The notes below the pieces were generated by a model, which saw only the letters and a list, made by a program, of their open reading frames with translations, was not told the DNA's origin and made no database searches. From assembly GCA_050697555.1 (NCBI GenBank), contig JBOHAD010000029.1:1-28951 (forward strand): a DNA stretch of 28,951 bases. Direction: 5' to 3'. The stretch comes from DASQWP01 sp050697555. GTDB lineage: Bacteria; Actinomycetota; Thermoleophilia; Gaiellales; Gaiellaceae. A program made the position numbers and the translations under genes. Position 1 is the stretch's first letter; each line of letters begins with the position of its first letter. Shown piece by piece: positions 15,052 through 22,294 of this stretch.

Positions 15052-15443
15052 CAGGCGCGGAGACCGACGAGTGCCTCGAGAACATGCTGATCGCGCCCGT
15101 ATGAGAGCCGCTTGCGGGCGTCACCAACCGCAAGCCACTCCACTGCGTCCACCTCGTTCTGCGGGCGAAGAGCTCCCGCGAGTGGACTCATCCGCCAGTA
15201 GCGGACGCGCTTTTCACGCCCCTTGCTGTCACGGTACGCCGTGCTCGGCAGTTCCTCGTCGAGCTCGCACCGGAGGCCGGTTTCCTCCTCGACCTCGCGC
15301 AGGGCGCACGCCTCGTCGCTCTCGCCGCGGTGGGCCTTCCCCTTTGGGAACGTCCAATCGTCGTAGCGAGGACGGTGCACGAGCAGGACCTCGACGCCGC
15401 CGCGACCGGCCCGGATGACCACCCCGCCGGCGGCGCGAATCAG
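15051..15443 (-). CDS. Nudix hydrolase (MutT1 N-terminal-domain homologue)
   Basis: About 130 aa. A full Nudix box spans residues 35-57: G35-x5-E41-x7-R49-E50-V51-E-E-E-T-G56-L. It is preceded by RPRYDDWTFPKGK, typical of MutT/Ap4A-type members. Likely substrates are 8-oxo-dGTP or dinucleoside polyphosphates. The start is uncertain: no ATG lies near the expected N-terminus (LIRAAGGVVIRAG). The best fit is a CTG at 15443 overlapping the CHAD-protein stop as CTGA, the same geometry as the ATGA/GTGA/TTGA junctions elsewhere in the window. A GTG 18 nt downstream would clip the first beta strand. Its stop overlaps the SixA-like ATG. Confidence 0.85.
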   Translation of the reverse strand: MIRAAGGVVIRAGRGGVEVLLVHRPRYDDWTFPKGKAHRGESDEACALREVEEETGLRCELDEELPSTAYRDSKGREKRVRYWRMSPLAGALRPQNEVDAVEWLAVGDARKRLSYGRDQHVLEALVGLRA

Positions 15444-16873
15444 CGCCAGGCGCGCCGCCCGCGCTTGTCGAGCCGTCGCCAGGCCTTCGGAAAAGCGACC
15501 CGCGCCTCCAGGCGCCGTTGCTCTTCGCGTTCGACGAGGCGCCCGGCGGCGAAGGCCACGTGGCTCCCGCGCGTCGCGCCGAGAGCTTCCTGGATGCGGT
15601 GAGCCGCCACGACCGCGTCCTGGTGCTCGCCGATGACGTCCCGGACGCTCTTCGCGCGTGCGACGAAGCGAGCTGCCGGCTGGCCGACTGTCGCTTCGGC
15701 GAGCTCGGCAGCGTAGCGGGCGCGCTTGGCGCGCACGCGGATGCTGTGAAGGTCCGTGTCGCTCGGCTCGCCGGGCAGCCTCGCCACCTCTTCGCGAAGC
15801 CGCTCGAACTGGCGAGCCGCGAGCGCCCGAAGTGGCTTCTCCCGACCGCTTGCCGCCGGTTCGGCGGCAAGGTCGGCGAGGCGATCGAGGAGAGCGAGGT
15901 AGCGCTCGCTCTCGAGTGCCCCGAGGAGCTGGGCGCGCGCCAGTTCCCGGTCGGCGGACAGCAGCTGCAAGAGCCGCTCGGCCGCGAAGCGGTCGTCGGC
16001 CGGTAGGGCGTCCAGCTGCGTGCGCAGGCGCTCGAGGAGCACATCGAGGTCGCGCACCGGCCCGAGCGTGCTGCCGAGCCACTTGAGCTCGGCGCGGATC
16101 GGCTCGCTCACGGCCTGGTCCAGAAGCGGGCGTGCGGCCCGGAGGACGGCTCTCGAACGGCGCACGGCGACACGCACGGCGTGAACGTCCTCGGGATCAA
16201 CGCCGACCCGGACGCCGGGATCGTGCGCGAGGATCTCCCGGCGCTGCCTCTCGAGCATGGCGGCGACGTGAGGCACGGCGGACGCTCCCGTCTTGGGTTC
16301 CGGAGACGGCGGCGGAGCGAGGCCAAGCGCCCTGAAGAGTTTCGGCCGCCCGTCACTGGCGAGCGCCCCTTTGCGCCGCAACGCTTTCCCGATCCGGTCG
16401 AGGACGCTCGGGTCGCCCTCGATCAGCTCGACCTCGATCTCGCGAAACGTCGAGCGCACTCGTCCGTTGTCCATGACCGCGACTGAGTCGACGACGATCT
16501 CTGCGCGGTCACGACCGTCCTCGCGCATGCGCACTCCCGAGCGGCGCGTCTTCAGCGTCGCCGCCTGCTCGAGCTCGTTTCCGCGCAGGAGGGCGAAGAG
16601 AGGCTCGCGCAGCGCGCGGGGCGGACGAGCGGGTCCAGCCGGGAGCTCGAGCTCCCGCCGAAAGCCGCGACCGGGGAGCTTCAGCTGCCAGAGGCTCTTG
16701 CCGTTCTCGAGACGCCGGCGCAACGTGACACCCGCGCTCGCCAACGCCCGATCGCGCGTGTCGTAATAGATCGACGTGAAGACGCTGTCCTCAATCGGCT
16801 CGCCCAGCTCCTCGACCGATCCGAACTCATCGGGCGCAACGAGCTTGAGCTCCCGCTCCTTCGTCTCTCGCAC
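15440..16873 (-). CDS. CYTH-CHAD domain protein (triphosphate tunnel fold + polyphosphate-binding helices)
   Basis: 477 aa from GTG 16873. Residues 1-190 form a CYTH domain: the E6-x-E8-x-K10 signature in KERELKL, then SIYYDTRDRALASAGVTLRRR, LWQLKLPG and FREIEVELIEGD. Residues about 235-470 form a CHAD domain with two His/Arg-rich helical repeats (VHAVRVAVRRSRAVLRAARPLL and LHSIRVRAKRARYAAEL). CYTH enzymes cleave triphosphate compounds, and CHAD domains bind polyphosphate and localise to polyP granules. The location beside ppk/ppx fits. The start follows the CYTH motif closely. No Shine-Dalgarno is present, but TAGCAT lies 8 nt upstream (leaderless). Earlier in-frame starts would overlap the divergent small gene. 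Confidence 0.92.
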   Translation of the reverse strand: MRETKERELKLVAPDEFGSVEELGEPIEDSVFTSIYYDTRDRALASAGVTLRRRLENGKSLWQLKLPGRGFRRELELPAGPARPPRALREPLFALLRGNELEQAATLKTRRSGVRMREDGRDRAEIVVDSVAVMDNGRVRSTFREIEVELIEGDPSVLDRIGKALRRKGALASDGRPKLFRALGLAPPPSPEPKTGASAVPHVAAMLERQRREILAHDPGVRVGVDPEDVHAVRVAVRRSRAVLRAARPLLDQAVSEPIRAELKWLGSTLGPVRDLDVLLERLRTQLDALPADDRFAAERLLQLLSADRELARAQLLGALESERYLALLDRLADLAAEPAASGREKPLRALAARQFERLREEVARLPGEPSDTDLHSIRVRAKRARYAAELAEATVGQPAARFVARAKSVRDVIGEHQDAVVAAHRIQEALGATRGSHVAFAAGRLVEREEQRRLEARVAFPKAWRRLDKRGRRAWR

Positions 16874-16881
16874 GAGCGCAG

Positions 16882-16887
16882 ATGCTA
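16882..16887 (-). promoter_or_regulatory. Putative -10 of leaderless CYTH-CHAD promoter
   Basis: TAGCAT on the minus strand, 8 nt before the GTG start. The same hexamer at the same distance precedes the esterase gene. No -35 consensus was found. The expected spacer region is filled by the 18-bp dyad at 16889-16906. Confidence 0.5.
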
Positions 16888-16888
16888 A

Positions 16889-16906
16889 CTCCACAGGTCT
16901 GTGGAG
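16889..16906. promoter_or_regulatory. 18-bp dyad, probable operator
   Basis: CTCCACAG - GT - CTGTGGAG: perfect 8-bp arms around a 2-bp centre, lying 1 nt upstream of the CYTH-CHAD -10 hexamer and 56 nt before the divergent small ORF. The position between -10 and the -35 region is that of an operator, either for a repressor or for a MerR-type spacer-binding activator. The regulator is unknown, and no candidate gene lies next to it. Confidence 0.5.
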
Positions 16907-16961
16907 CGCTGATAACGAAGCGTTCTCCACTTCTTCTCTACCAGCCTCGTCAGGAACGGCT

Positions 16962-17087
16962 ATGCGCCTCTTCACCAGCGGCGAGGAGGCGCGCGAACCG
17001 CTCGCAGAGAACCGGGAGCCTCCCTATGCCGAGGAGCACGCCCGCGTTCTCGCCGCCGCCGTGCGCGAGATCGCGGCGACGGCGTAG
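16962..17087 (+). CDS. Small hydrophilic protein candidate (41 aa)
   Basis: ATG 16962 is preceded by AGGA with a 6-nt spacer. The product is short and charged: MRLFTSGEEAREPLAENRE, then a predicted helix (EEHARVLAAAVREIAATA). There is no signal or membrane segment, and no family was recognised. It diverges from CYTH-CHAD across the 18-bp dyad and converges on recO, ending 3 nt from the recO stop. In favour are the good ribosome binding site, the high-GC third positions and the clean fit between neighbours. Against it are the short length and lack of homology evidence. Confidence 0.5.
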   Translation: MRLFTSGEEAREPLAENREPPYAEEHARVLAAAVREIAATA

Positions 17088-17090
17088 GGC

Positions 17091-17840
17091 TCAGCGCGTC
17101 TGTGCGAGCGTCCTCAGGCGGAAGCCGCCGTGCTCCTCGTAGGAGGACTCGATCACGCGCAGGCACTGGCGGAACGCTTCCGGCAAGAGCTTCGCATCGT
17201 GCGCCTCGGCCATCGGGTGCTCGAGGAGCGCCCGGATGCCGACGAAGCCGGTCTCCGAGATGGGCACCGCGGCCGCGCCGCACTCCCGGCAAACCGCACC
17301 TCCGGCGCGCGCGGAGAAGCCGACGAGGGGCTTCGCTTCCCCGCAGGCGGCGCAGCCGGCCAGGTGCGGGAGGTAGCCGGCGAGCCACAGCAGCTTGAGC
17401 TGGAACGAGAGTGCGAGCGCGTCGAGCGCGGGCTGAGCGGGAAGCTTCGCGTCCACGCCGTCGAGGAGGCCGAGGAAGCGCGTGAGGGCGTGGAACGCGG
17501 GCGGCTGGGCCTCCTGCTCGACGAAGAGCCGGAGCATCGCCTCGAGCCCGATGTGGCCGACGGCGAGCCGGTAGCCGTCGGCGCGCGAGCGCTCGTGGGA
17601 GTGGACGAGCTCGGCGCCGCGCACGGTCATGAGCTCTCCGCGTCCCTCGTGGAGGAGCAGCTCCACGTGAGAAAGGGGCTCCAGGCGTGCCCCGAAGCGC
17701 GAGCGCGTCTTGCGGACGCCCTTGGCGACGGCGCCCACACGGCCGCGCTCGAGCGTGTAGAGGTGGAGGACGCAGTCGGCTTCGGAGAAGCGGATCGAGC
17801 GCAGCACGACGGCCTCGGTCTTGAGCGTGCGCGACGACAC
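17091..17840 (-). CDS. recO: DNA repair protein RecO
   Basis: 249 aa, the usual length. RecO anneals SSB-coated DNA and, with RecR, loads RecA in the RecF pathway. An N-terminal OB fold (about 1-80) has LKTEAVVLRSIRFSEADCVLHLYT and RGRVGAVAKGVRKTRSRFG. A helical middle follows, and a zinc finger with C163-x2-C166 and C184-x2-C187 comes next. The GTG start at 17840 yields the family N-terminus exactly. No Shine-Dalgarno is seen, but TAGACT stands 6 nt upstream, so a leaderless message is likely. It diverges from the glutaredoxin gene across 62 bp. Confidence 0.95.
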   Translation of the reverse strand: MSSRTLKTEAVVLRSIRFSEADCVLHLYTLERGRVGAVAKGVRKTRSRFGARLEPLSHVELLLHEGRGELMTVRGAELVHSHERSRADGYRLAVGHIGLEAMLRLFVEQEAQPPAFHALTRFLGLLDGVDAKLPAQPALDALALSFQLKLLWLAGYLPHLAGCAACGEAKPLVGFSARAGGAVCRECGAAAVPISETGFVGIRALLEHPMAEAHDAKLLPEAFRQCLRVIESSYEEHGGFRLRTLAQTR

Positions 17841-17846
17841 GAGGCC

Positions 17847-17852
17847 AGTCTA
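17847..17852 (-). promoter_or_regulatory. Putative -10 of leaderless recO promoter
   Basis: TAGACT on the minus strand, 6 nt before the recO GTG, with no ribosome binding site in between. Confidence 0.5.
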
Positions 17853-17902
17853 GATCCCGGTTCGGGGGAATCCGTTTCGCCGCGGGTACCGTTGAAGGCG
17901 GG

Positions 17903-18154
17903 ATGGCCAGGATTCAGATGTACACGACCGCCTGGTGCGGCTTTTGCGTGCGCGCCAAGGTGCTCCTCGAGGACAGGGGTCTCGAGTACGAGGAGATCTC
18001 CCTGGACGACGATCCCGCCTTCCGCGCGAGGCTCCTCGACCTGACGGGCCGCTGGACGGTGCCGCAGATCCTCATCGACGGCGACCCGATCGGCGGCTAC
18101 TCCGAGCTCTGGCAGCTCGACCGCGACGGCCGGCTCGAGGGGCTCGCGGCCTAG
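17903..18154 (+). CDS. grxC: Glutaredoxin (class I, CGFC active site)
   Basis: 83 aa thioredoxin-fold protein, full length. It has a dithiol active site C12-G-F-C15 in YTTAWCGFCVRAK, the cis-proline motif TVPQILIDG and the GGYSELWQL glutathione-binding-type loop. It would reduce disulfides in the cytoplasm. Because most actinobacteria use mycothiol, it could function as a mycoredoxin- or NrdH-like protein, and the sequence alone does not settle this. A purine-rich GAAGGCGGG lies just before the ATG. The TAG stop forms part of a CTAG shared with the convergent minus-strand gene. Confidence 0.9.
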   Translation: MARIQMYTTAWCGFCVRAKVLLEDRGLEYEEISLDDDPAFRARLLDLTGRWTVPQILIDGDPIGGYSELWQLDRDGRLEGLAA

Positions 18155-18353
18155 CGTCGACCGCCGTAACGGCGGTCGTAGACGTACCGACTCAAGTCGG
18201 CGAGGAACTCGCCTCCCTTTGCAGCCCCCACCGCCAGGGCAAGGCCGGCGACGACCCCGAAGAGCGCGATGAAGGCAAGCCACATCCACGAGTAGAGGAC
18301 CCGAGCGTCACGGCCAAGCCGACGTAGAACAGAGCGACCGCGAGCCGCGCCAC
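18151..18353 (-). pseudogene. Small two-TM membrane protein with an apparent 1-nt frameshift
   Basis: Frame 1 starts with GTG 18353 immediately after the esterase TAG and reads MARLAVALFYVGLAVTLG. It then turns into an unlikely Ser/Arg-rich sequence. Frame 2 from about 18299 reads VLYSWMWLAFIALFGVVAG and ends FLADLSRYVYDRRYGGRR at 18151. Adding one G to the minus-strand GGG run at 18300-18302 joins the two into a smooth 67-aa protein with two hydrophobic helices and a basic tail. The length (203 nt) is exactly one base short of a whole number of codons. It is a recent mutation, a sequencing or assembly error in a G-run or, less likely, programmed frameshifting. No family was recognised. Confidence 0.6.
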
Positions 18354-19385
18354 CTACGTCGCCGGCGCGAGCCGCTCCGCCAGGTAGCGGAGGCCGAGCG
18401 GGTACCGGTACTCGATCGCCATGTGCGTGGCGTCGAAGAGCTCGAAATGGACGTCCTCGACGCCGACGTCGGCGAGGGCGCGACGAAAGGCCTCCGCCCC
18501 CAGGTCGAGGAAGAACTCGTCCCGCGTGCCGCAGTCGACGTAGATCGCGCGCAGCGAGCGCAGCGCGTCGGCATGGCGCGGAACCATCCGCACGGGATCC
18601 CAGGCGAGCCAGCGCTCCCAGATCTCGGGCACCAGCTCGCTGGTCACCGGGTCGAACGGGAGGCGGACCGTGCCGTTCTCGTCCGCGGAGTAGCAGGCGG
18701 CCATGCACCACGTGTTGAGGAGATAGTGGTCGCTCTCCTTCGACATGGCCGGGCGAGCGCGGAAGTCCTCCCAGAAGCGGTCGAACGAGCCCTCGTACTC
18801 GTCCCGGAGCGCCCGCGCGGCCTCCCGGAACTCGGGCAGGTAGCAGGTCTCGAAGAGCGAGTCGCCCGCGTGCGTGGCGAGCCCGCCGAAGAGGTCGGGG
18901 CGGAGCATCGGCGTCACCATCGCTCCGTAGCCGCCGCTCGACTTCCCCTGGATGCCGCGGTGCTCCGGCGCGGCGAGCGTCCGGTACTCGGCGTCGACCC
19001 AGGGGACGACCTCGTCGCAGAGGTAGGCGTGGTAGCGTCCCGTGCCGGGCGAGTCGAGGAACTGGCTGCCGCCGAGGGACGTCCAGCAGTCGACCCAGAC
19101 GAGGATCGCCGGCGGCGCCCCGCCCGAGGAGAAGAGCTCGTCCGCGAGCTCGGGGAAGTTCCGCCTGAAGGGGGCGCGGTTCCGCCACATGTCGAGCTGG
19201 CCGGTGAGGCCCTGGATCATGTAGACGGAGGGATAACGACGCTCGGGCTCGTCGTCGTAGCCGGGCGGCAGGTAGACCCAGAGGGGCCGCCGGTGCGGGT
19301 CGCCGAGCGGATTGCCTTTCAGCGCCTCGCTCTCGAAGACGGTCTCGTCGAAGCGGCCGTCCAGCTCGCTCACCCAGGGCTCCAT
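18354..19385 (-). CDS. Esterase of the EstD/enterochelin-esterase-like alpha/beta hydrolase family
   Basis: 343 aa. The fold is recognised from VWVYLPPGYDDEPERRYPSVYMIQG-like strands (about 35-60), the nucleophile elbow G147-K-S149-S-G151 in QGKSSGGYGA, a candidate acid in VDCGTRDEFF and the catalytic His in DATHMAIEYR near residue 318. There is no signal peptide, so it is probably cytoplasmic. The family hydrolyses carboxyl esters (S-formylglutathione hydrolase, feruloyl and enterochelin esterases). The substrate here cannot be inferred. It starts 11 nt after the mutM stop, and TAGCAT overlapping that stop suggests its own leaderless promoter. It is directly followed by the small membrane-protein gene (TAG|GTG). 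Confidence 0.85.
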   Translation of the reverse strand: MEPWVSELDGRFDETVFESEALKGNPLGDPHRRPLWVYLPPGYDDEPERRYPSVYMIQGLTGQLDMWRNRAPFRRNFPELADELFSSGGAPPAILVWVDCWTSLGGSQFLDSPGTGRYHAYLCDEVVPWVDAEYRTLAAPEHRGIQGKSSGGYGAMVTPMLRPDLFGGLATHAGDSLFETCYLPEFREAARALRDEYEGSFDRFWEDFRARPAMSKESDHYLLNTWCMAACYSADENGTVRLPFDPVTSELVPEIWERWLAWDPVRMVPRHADALRSLRAIYVDCGTRDEFFLDLGAEAFRRALADVGVEDVHFELFDATHMAIEYRYPLGLRYLAERLAPAT

Positions 19386-19393
19386 GCCGCGTG

Positions 19394-19399
19394 ATGCTA
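19394..19399 (-). promoter_or_regulatory. Putative -10 of leaderless esterase promoter
   Basis: TAGCAT on the minus strand, 8 nt before the esterase ATG. Its first three bases are the mutM stop codon. There is no Shine-Dalgarno in the gap. Confidence 0.45.
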
Positions 19400-20245
19400 G
19401 CGGCGGCGACGCACGGCCCGACGCTGGCAGGAGGGGCAGTACCAGGTGCCGCGGCCGCCGGCGCGGATCTTCTCGATCGGAGTGCCACAGCGCGGGCAGG
19501 GCTCGCCGTCGCGACCGTAGACGCGGAATTCCTCCTGCATGCGCCCGCGCTCCCCGTCGGCGCCGCGATAGTCGCGGAGCGTGGCGCCCTGGCGCGCGAT
19601 CCCGAGCTCGAGCGCCTTGCGGACGCCCTTGCGGAGCGCCGCGACGTCCTCCGTGTCGAGCTCGCCGGCGGGCATGAGCGGGTGGATCCGCGCGTACCAG
19701 AGCGCCTCGTCGGCGTAGATGTTCCCGACGCCGGCCGCGGCCCGCTGGTCGAGGAGGGCGGCCTTGATGGGTGCTCTGCGTCCGGCGAGGGCCGCGCCGA
19801 GCGCCGCGGTCGTGAACCTCCGCTCGAGGGGCTCCCTGCCGAGGCGCCGGGCCTCGAAGTACGGCTCCAGCTCGCTGGGCTCGAGGAGCTCCCAGGTGCC
19901 GAAGCGGCGGACGTCCCGATAGACGACCTCCGACCCGTCGTCTAGCCTGATCGTCGCCCGCGCGTGGGGATCGCGTTCCGCCCCCTCCGTCGCCGGGTGG
20001 AGCACGTTCCCGGTCATCCGCAGGTGAACGAGGAGGTGCCGCCCGCTCTCGAACGTCACAACCAGATACTTTCCGCGCCTCGCGACGTCTGCGACGCGCT
20101 CGCCCTCGAGGGCCGCGGCGACGGCCTCGGGCGGTTCCGGCCTCGTGAGCCGGGGGTCGACGATCCGCACCCGTTCGATCCGCTTCCCCGTCAAGGCGGG
20201 TGCGAGCCGGATGCGAATCGTCTCGACTTCGGGCAGCTCGGGCAC
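19397..20245 (-). CDS. mutM: Formamidopyrimidine-DNA glycosylase (Fpg/MutM)
   Basis: 282 aa. It excises 8-oxoguanine and formamidopyrimidines and nicks the site by beta,delta-elimination. All key parts are present: the catalytic N-terminus PELPEVETIR (Pro2 exposed after Met removal, Glu3, Glu6), the Lys of RRGKYLVV (K59), the helix-two-turn-helix region with GVGNIYADEALW and a C-terminal zinc finger with C250, C253, C270 and C273. The GTG start at 20245 is fixed because Pro2 must follow the initiator. A GGGAG sequence is nearby. It lies 16 nt downstream of the pyrimidine phosphorylase stop, placing base-excision repair in the nucleoside-salvage operon. A Nudix hydrolase of possible 8-oxo-dGTP type lies 4 kb away. 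Confidence 0.97.
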   Translation of the reverse strand: MPELPEVETIRIRLAPALTGKRIERVRIVDPRLTRPEPPEAVAAALEGERVADVARRGKYLVVTFESGRHLLVHLRMTGNVLHPATEGAERDPHARATIRLDDGSEVVYRDVRRFGTWELLEPSELEPYFEARRLGREPLERRFTTAALGAALAGRRAPIKAALLDQRAAAGVGNIYADEALWYARIHPLMPAGELDTEDVAALRKGVRKALELGIARQGATLRDYRGADGERGRMQEEFRVYGRDGEPCPRCGTPIEKIRAGGRGTWYCPSCQRRAVRRRR

Positions 20246-20261
20246 GACTCCCGGGACCGCC

Positions 20262-21557
20262 TTAGGCGAGCACGTCGAGGACGATTGGCCGCTGCTCCGG
20301 CGCATCCGGGCCGACGAGGTAGCACGCCTGTACCTCGGCGACGCCGCGTCGTGCCGAGTCGTCGTCCCGCGCGTGCACCTCGGCGAGCGGTTGCCCGGGC
20401 TCCACCCGGTCTCCGCGCTTGGCCAGACACACGACGCCGGCCGCATGATCGATCGCGTCGTCCTTGGTCACCCGCCCCGCCCCGAGGTGGAGCGCAGCGA
20501 GCCCGATGTCGGTCGCCGCGATCGCCTGGACGAATCCCGCTCCCGGCGCAGGCACGAGCTCGACGACAGGCGCCGACGGCAGCATCTCGAGGCTCGGATC
20601 GCCGCCCTGCGCGCGCACCCAGCGCTCGTAGAGCTCGAGCGCGGACCCGCTCGCCAGCGCCTCCTCGGCGCGCGCTCGGCCCTGGTCCGCGTCGATCCCG
20701 AGGTCGGAGAGCGCCAGCAGGTGACCCGAGGCGCCGAGCGCGAGCTCGACGAGGTCGCCCGGGCCTTCGCCTCGAAGGGTGGCGACGCACTCGCGGATCT
20801 CGAGCGCATTCCCGACCGCGCGCCCGAGCGGCTGGTCCATGTCCGTCAGCTCGCAGACGACCTCGCGGCCGGCGCGCCGGCCGAGCTCGACCATGGTCCC
20901 GGCGAGCTCGCGCGCGGAGTCGAGGGTCTTCATGAACGCGCCGTCGCCGACCTTGACGTCGAGGACGATCGCGTCCGCGCCGCCGGCGATCTTCTTCGAC
21001 ATGATCGACGACGCGATCAGCGGGATGATGTCGACTGTCGCCGTCACGTCGCGGAGCGCGTAGAGGCGCTTGTCCGCGGGGACGAGATCCGCGGTCTGAC
21101 CGACGATCGCCAGGCCGATCTCGCGGACCTGACGGAGGAACTCGTCTCCGGCCAGCTCGATGCGGAAGCCGGGGACGGACTCGAGCTTGTCGAGCGTCCC
21201 GCCGGTGTGCCCGAGGCCGCGGCCGCTCATCTTGGCGAAGGGGACGCCGCAGGCGGCGACGATCGGCCCGAGGACGATCGACGTCTTGTCGCCCACCCCG
21301 CCCGTGGAGTGCTTGTCGACGACCTTGCGCCCGAGCGGGGAGAGGTCGATCGTCTCCCCGCTTCGCACCATCGCCTCGGTGAGCGCGTGAGTCTCGGCCG
21401 GCGTCAGCCCCCGGAAGTAGACGGCCATGCAGAAGGCGGCCATCTGGTAGTCGGGCACGTCGTCGCGCGCGTAGGCGAGCACGAGCTCCGCAAGCTCGTC
21501 GGCGGAGAGCTCGGCGCCGTCTCGCTTGCGCTGGATGAGCTCGGCGGGGTGGATCAC
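20262..21557 (-). CDS. pdp: Pyrimidine-nucleoside / thymidine phosphorylase
   Basis: 431 aa, full length. It catalyses phosphorolysis of thymidine or uridine to the free base plus (deoxy)ribose-1-phosphate. The family signature SGRGLGHTGGTLDKLESVPGF spans residues 111-131. The phosphate loop DKHSTGGVGDKTS is at 81-93, and R-D-V-T-A-T-V and SSIMSKKIAGGADAIVLDVK follow. Members in this group take uridine and thymidine, so the choice between pdp and deoA is uncertain. The GTG start overlaps the methyltransferase stop (GTGA, 21554-21557). Its product deoxyribose-1-phosphate is the substrate of DeoB in the same operon. Confidence 0.95.
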   Translation of the reverse strand: MIHPAELIQRKRDGAELSADELAELVLAYARDDVPDYQMAAFCMAVYFRGLTPAETHALTEAMVRSGETIDLSPLGRKVVDKHSTGGVGDKTSIVLGPIVAACGVPFAKMSGRGLGHTGGTLDKLESVPGFRIELAGDEFLRQVREIGLAIVGQTADLVPADKRLYALRDVTATVDIIPLIASSIMSKKIAGGADAIVLDVKVGDGAFMKTLDSARELAGTMVELGRRAGREVVCELTDMDQPLGRAVGNALEIRECVATLRGEGPGDLVELALGASGHLLALSDLGIDADQGRARAEEALASGSALELYERWVRAQGGDPSLEMLPSAPVVELVPAPGAGFVQAIAATDIGLAALHLGAGRVTKDDAIDHAAGVVCLAKRGDRVEPGQPLAEVHARDDDSARRGVAEVQACYLVGPDAPEQRPIVLDVLA

Positions 21558-22294
21558 TGCGCCTTGTCGGCGACGAAGACCGAGTGCCTGCTGAGAGCGC
21601 GGAACGGACCGTTGAAGTCCGGCAGCCGCTCCGCCAGCTCGGGACCTCGGATGACGCTCAGGGAGCGAAGGTACGCCTGCAGAGCTGCTCTGCCGGGGAA
21701 GACGACCGTGCCGTCTGCGTCGCGGCGCTCCACGAGCGCGAAGTGGCGCCGTAGCGGAGCCTCTCCGGTCTCACGCGAGAAACCGCCGTCTCCCAGGCTC
21801 GGCGCGGCGAGCCACTCGTAGAGATCCGCCAGGTTGTCCTTCCCGAACGCGACGGCGACGAGCCGCCCGCCCGGCCGAAGAACGCGGGCGATCTCGCCGA
21901 GACCCCGGTCAAGGTCGGGCACGTGGTGCAGAACCCAGACCGCCGCGACGGCATCGAACTCGCCGTCCTCGAAGGGCAGCTCCTGGACATCGCCGACCCG
22001 CGCGGCCACACCTCTCTCGCGCGCGAGCCCGGCCATGCGCGGAGAGACGTCCACGGCGGCCACCTCGGCCCCCAGCTCCCGTGCTAGACGCTCGGCGAAC
22101 GCCCCGGTGCCCGAGCCGACCTCGAGGGCCCGCCGCGGCGCCGCCTCGGCGAGCGCGTCGAACGCCATGTCCTCCGCGTTCGGGCCTTCGACGTAGTCGA
22201 CCAAGGCGACGCGTCGGGCCAGGAAGCGCCCCTCGCTGGCGTACTCCTGGGCGACCAGCTCCGGATCGTTCAGGTGGCCGCGTTCGGACCTCAC
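21554..22294 (-). CDS. Class I SAM-dependent methyltransferase
   Basis: 246 aa. A Rossmann-type fold with motif I L57-E-V-G-S-G-T-G64, an acidic end of strand 2 (VAAVDVSPRMAGLARERG), motif II FEDGEFDAVAAVWVLHHVPD and RVLRPGGRLVAVAF. It resembles the UbiE/Methyltransf_11 group, which acts on small molecules or lipids. The substrate is unknown. Both ends are GTGA overlaps, with deoB upstream and pdp downstream, so it is translated as an integral part of the nucleoside-salvage operon. A link to nucleoside or sugar-phosphate metabolism is inference from location only. Confidence 0.88.
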   Translation of the reverse strand: MRSERGHLNDPELVAQEYASEGRFLARRVALVDYVEGPNAEDMAFDALAEAAPRRALEVGSGTGAFAERLARELGAEVAAVDVSPRMAGLARERGVAARVGDVQELPFEDGEFDAVAAVWVLHHVPDLDRGLGEIARVLRPGGRLVAVAFGKDNLADLYEWLAAPSLGDGGFSRETGEAPLRRHFALVERRDADGTVVFPGRAALQAYLRSLSVIRGPELAERLPDFNGPFRALSRHSVFVADKAQ

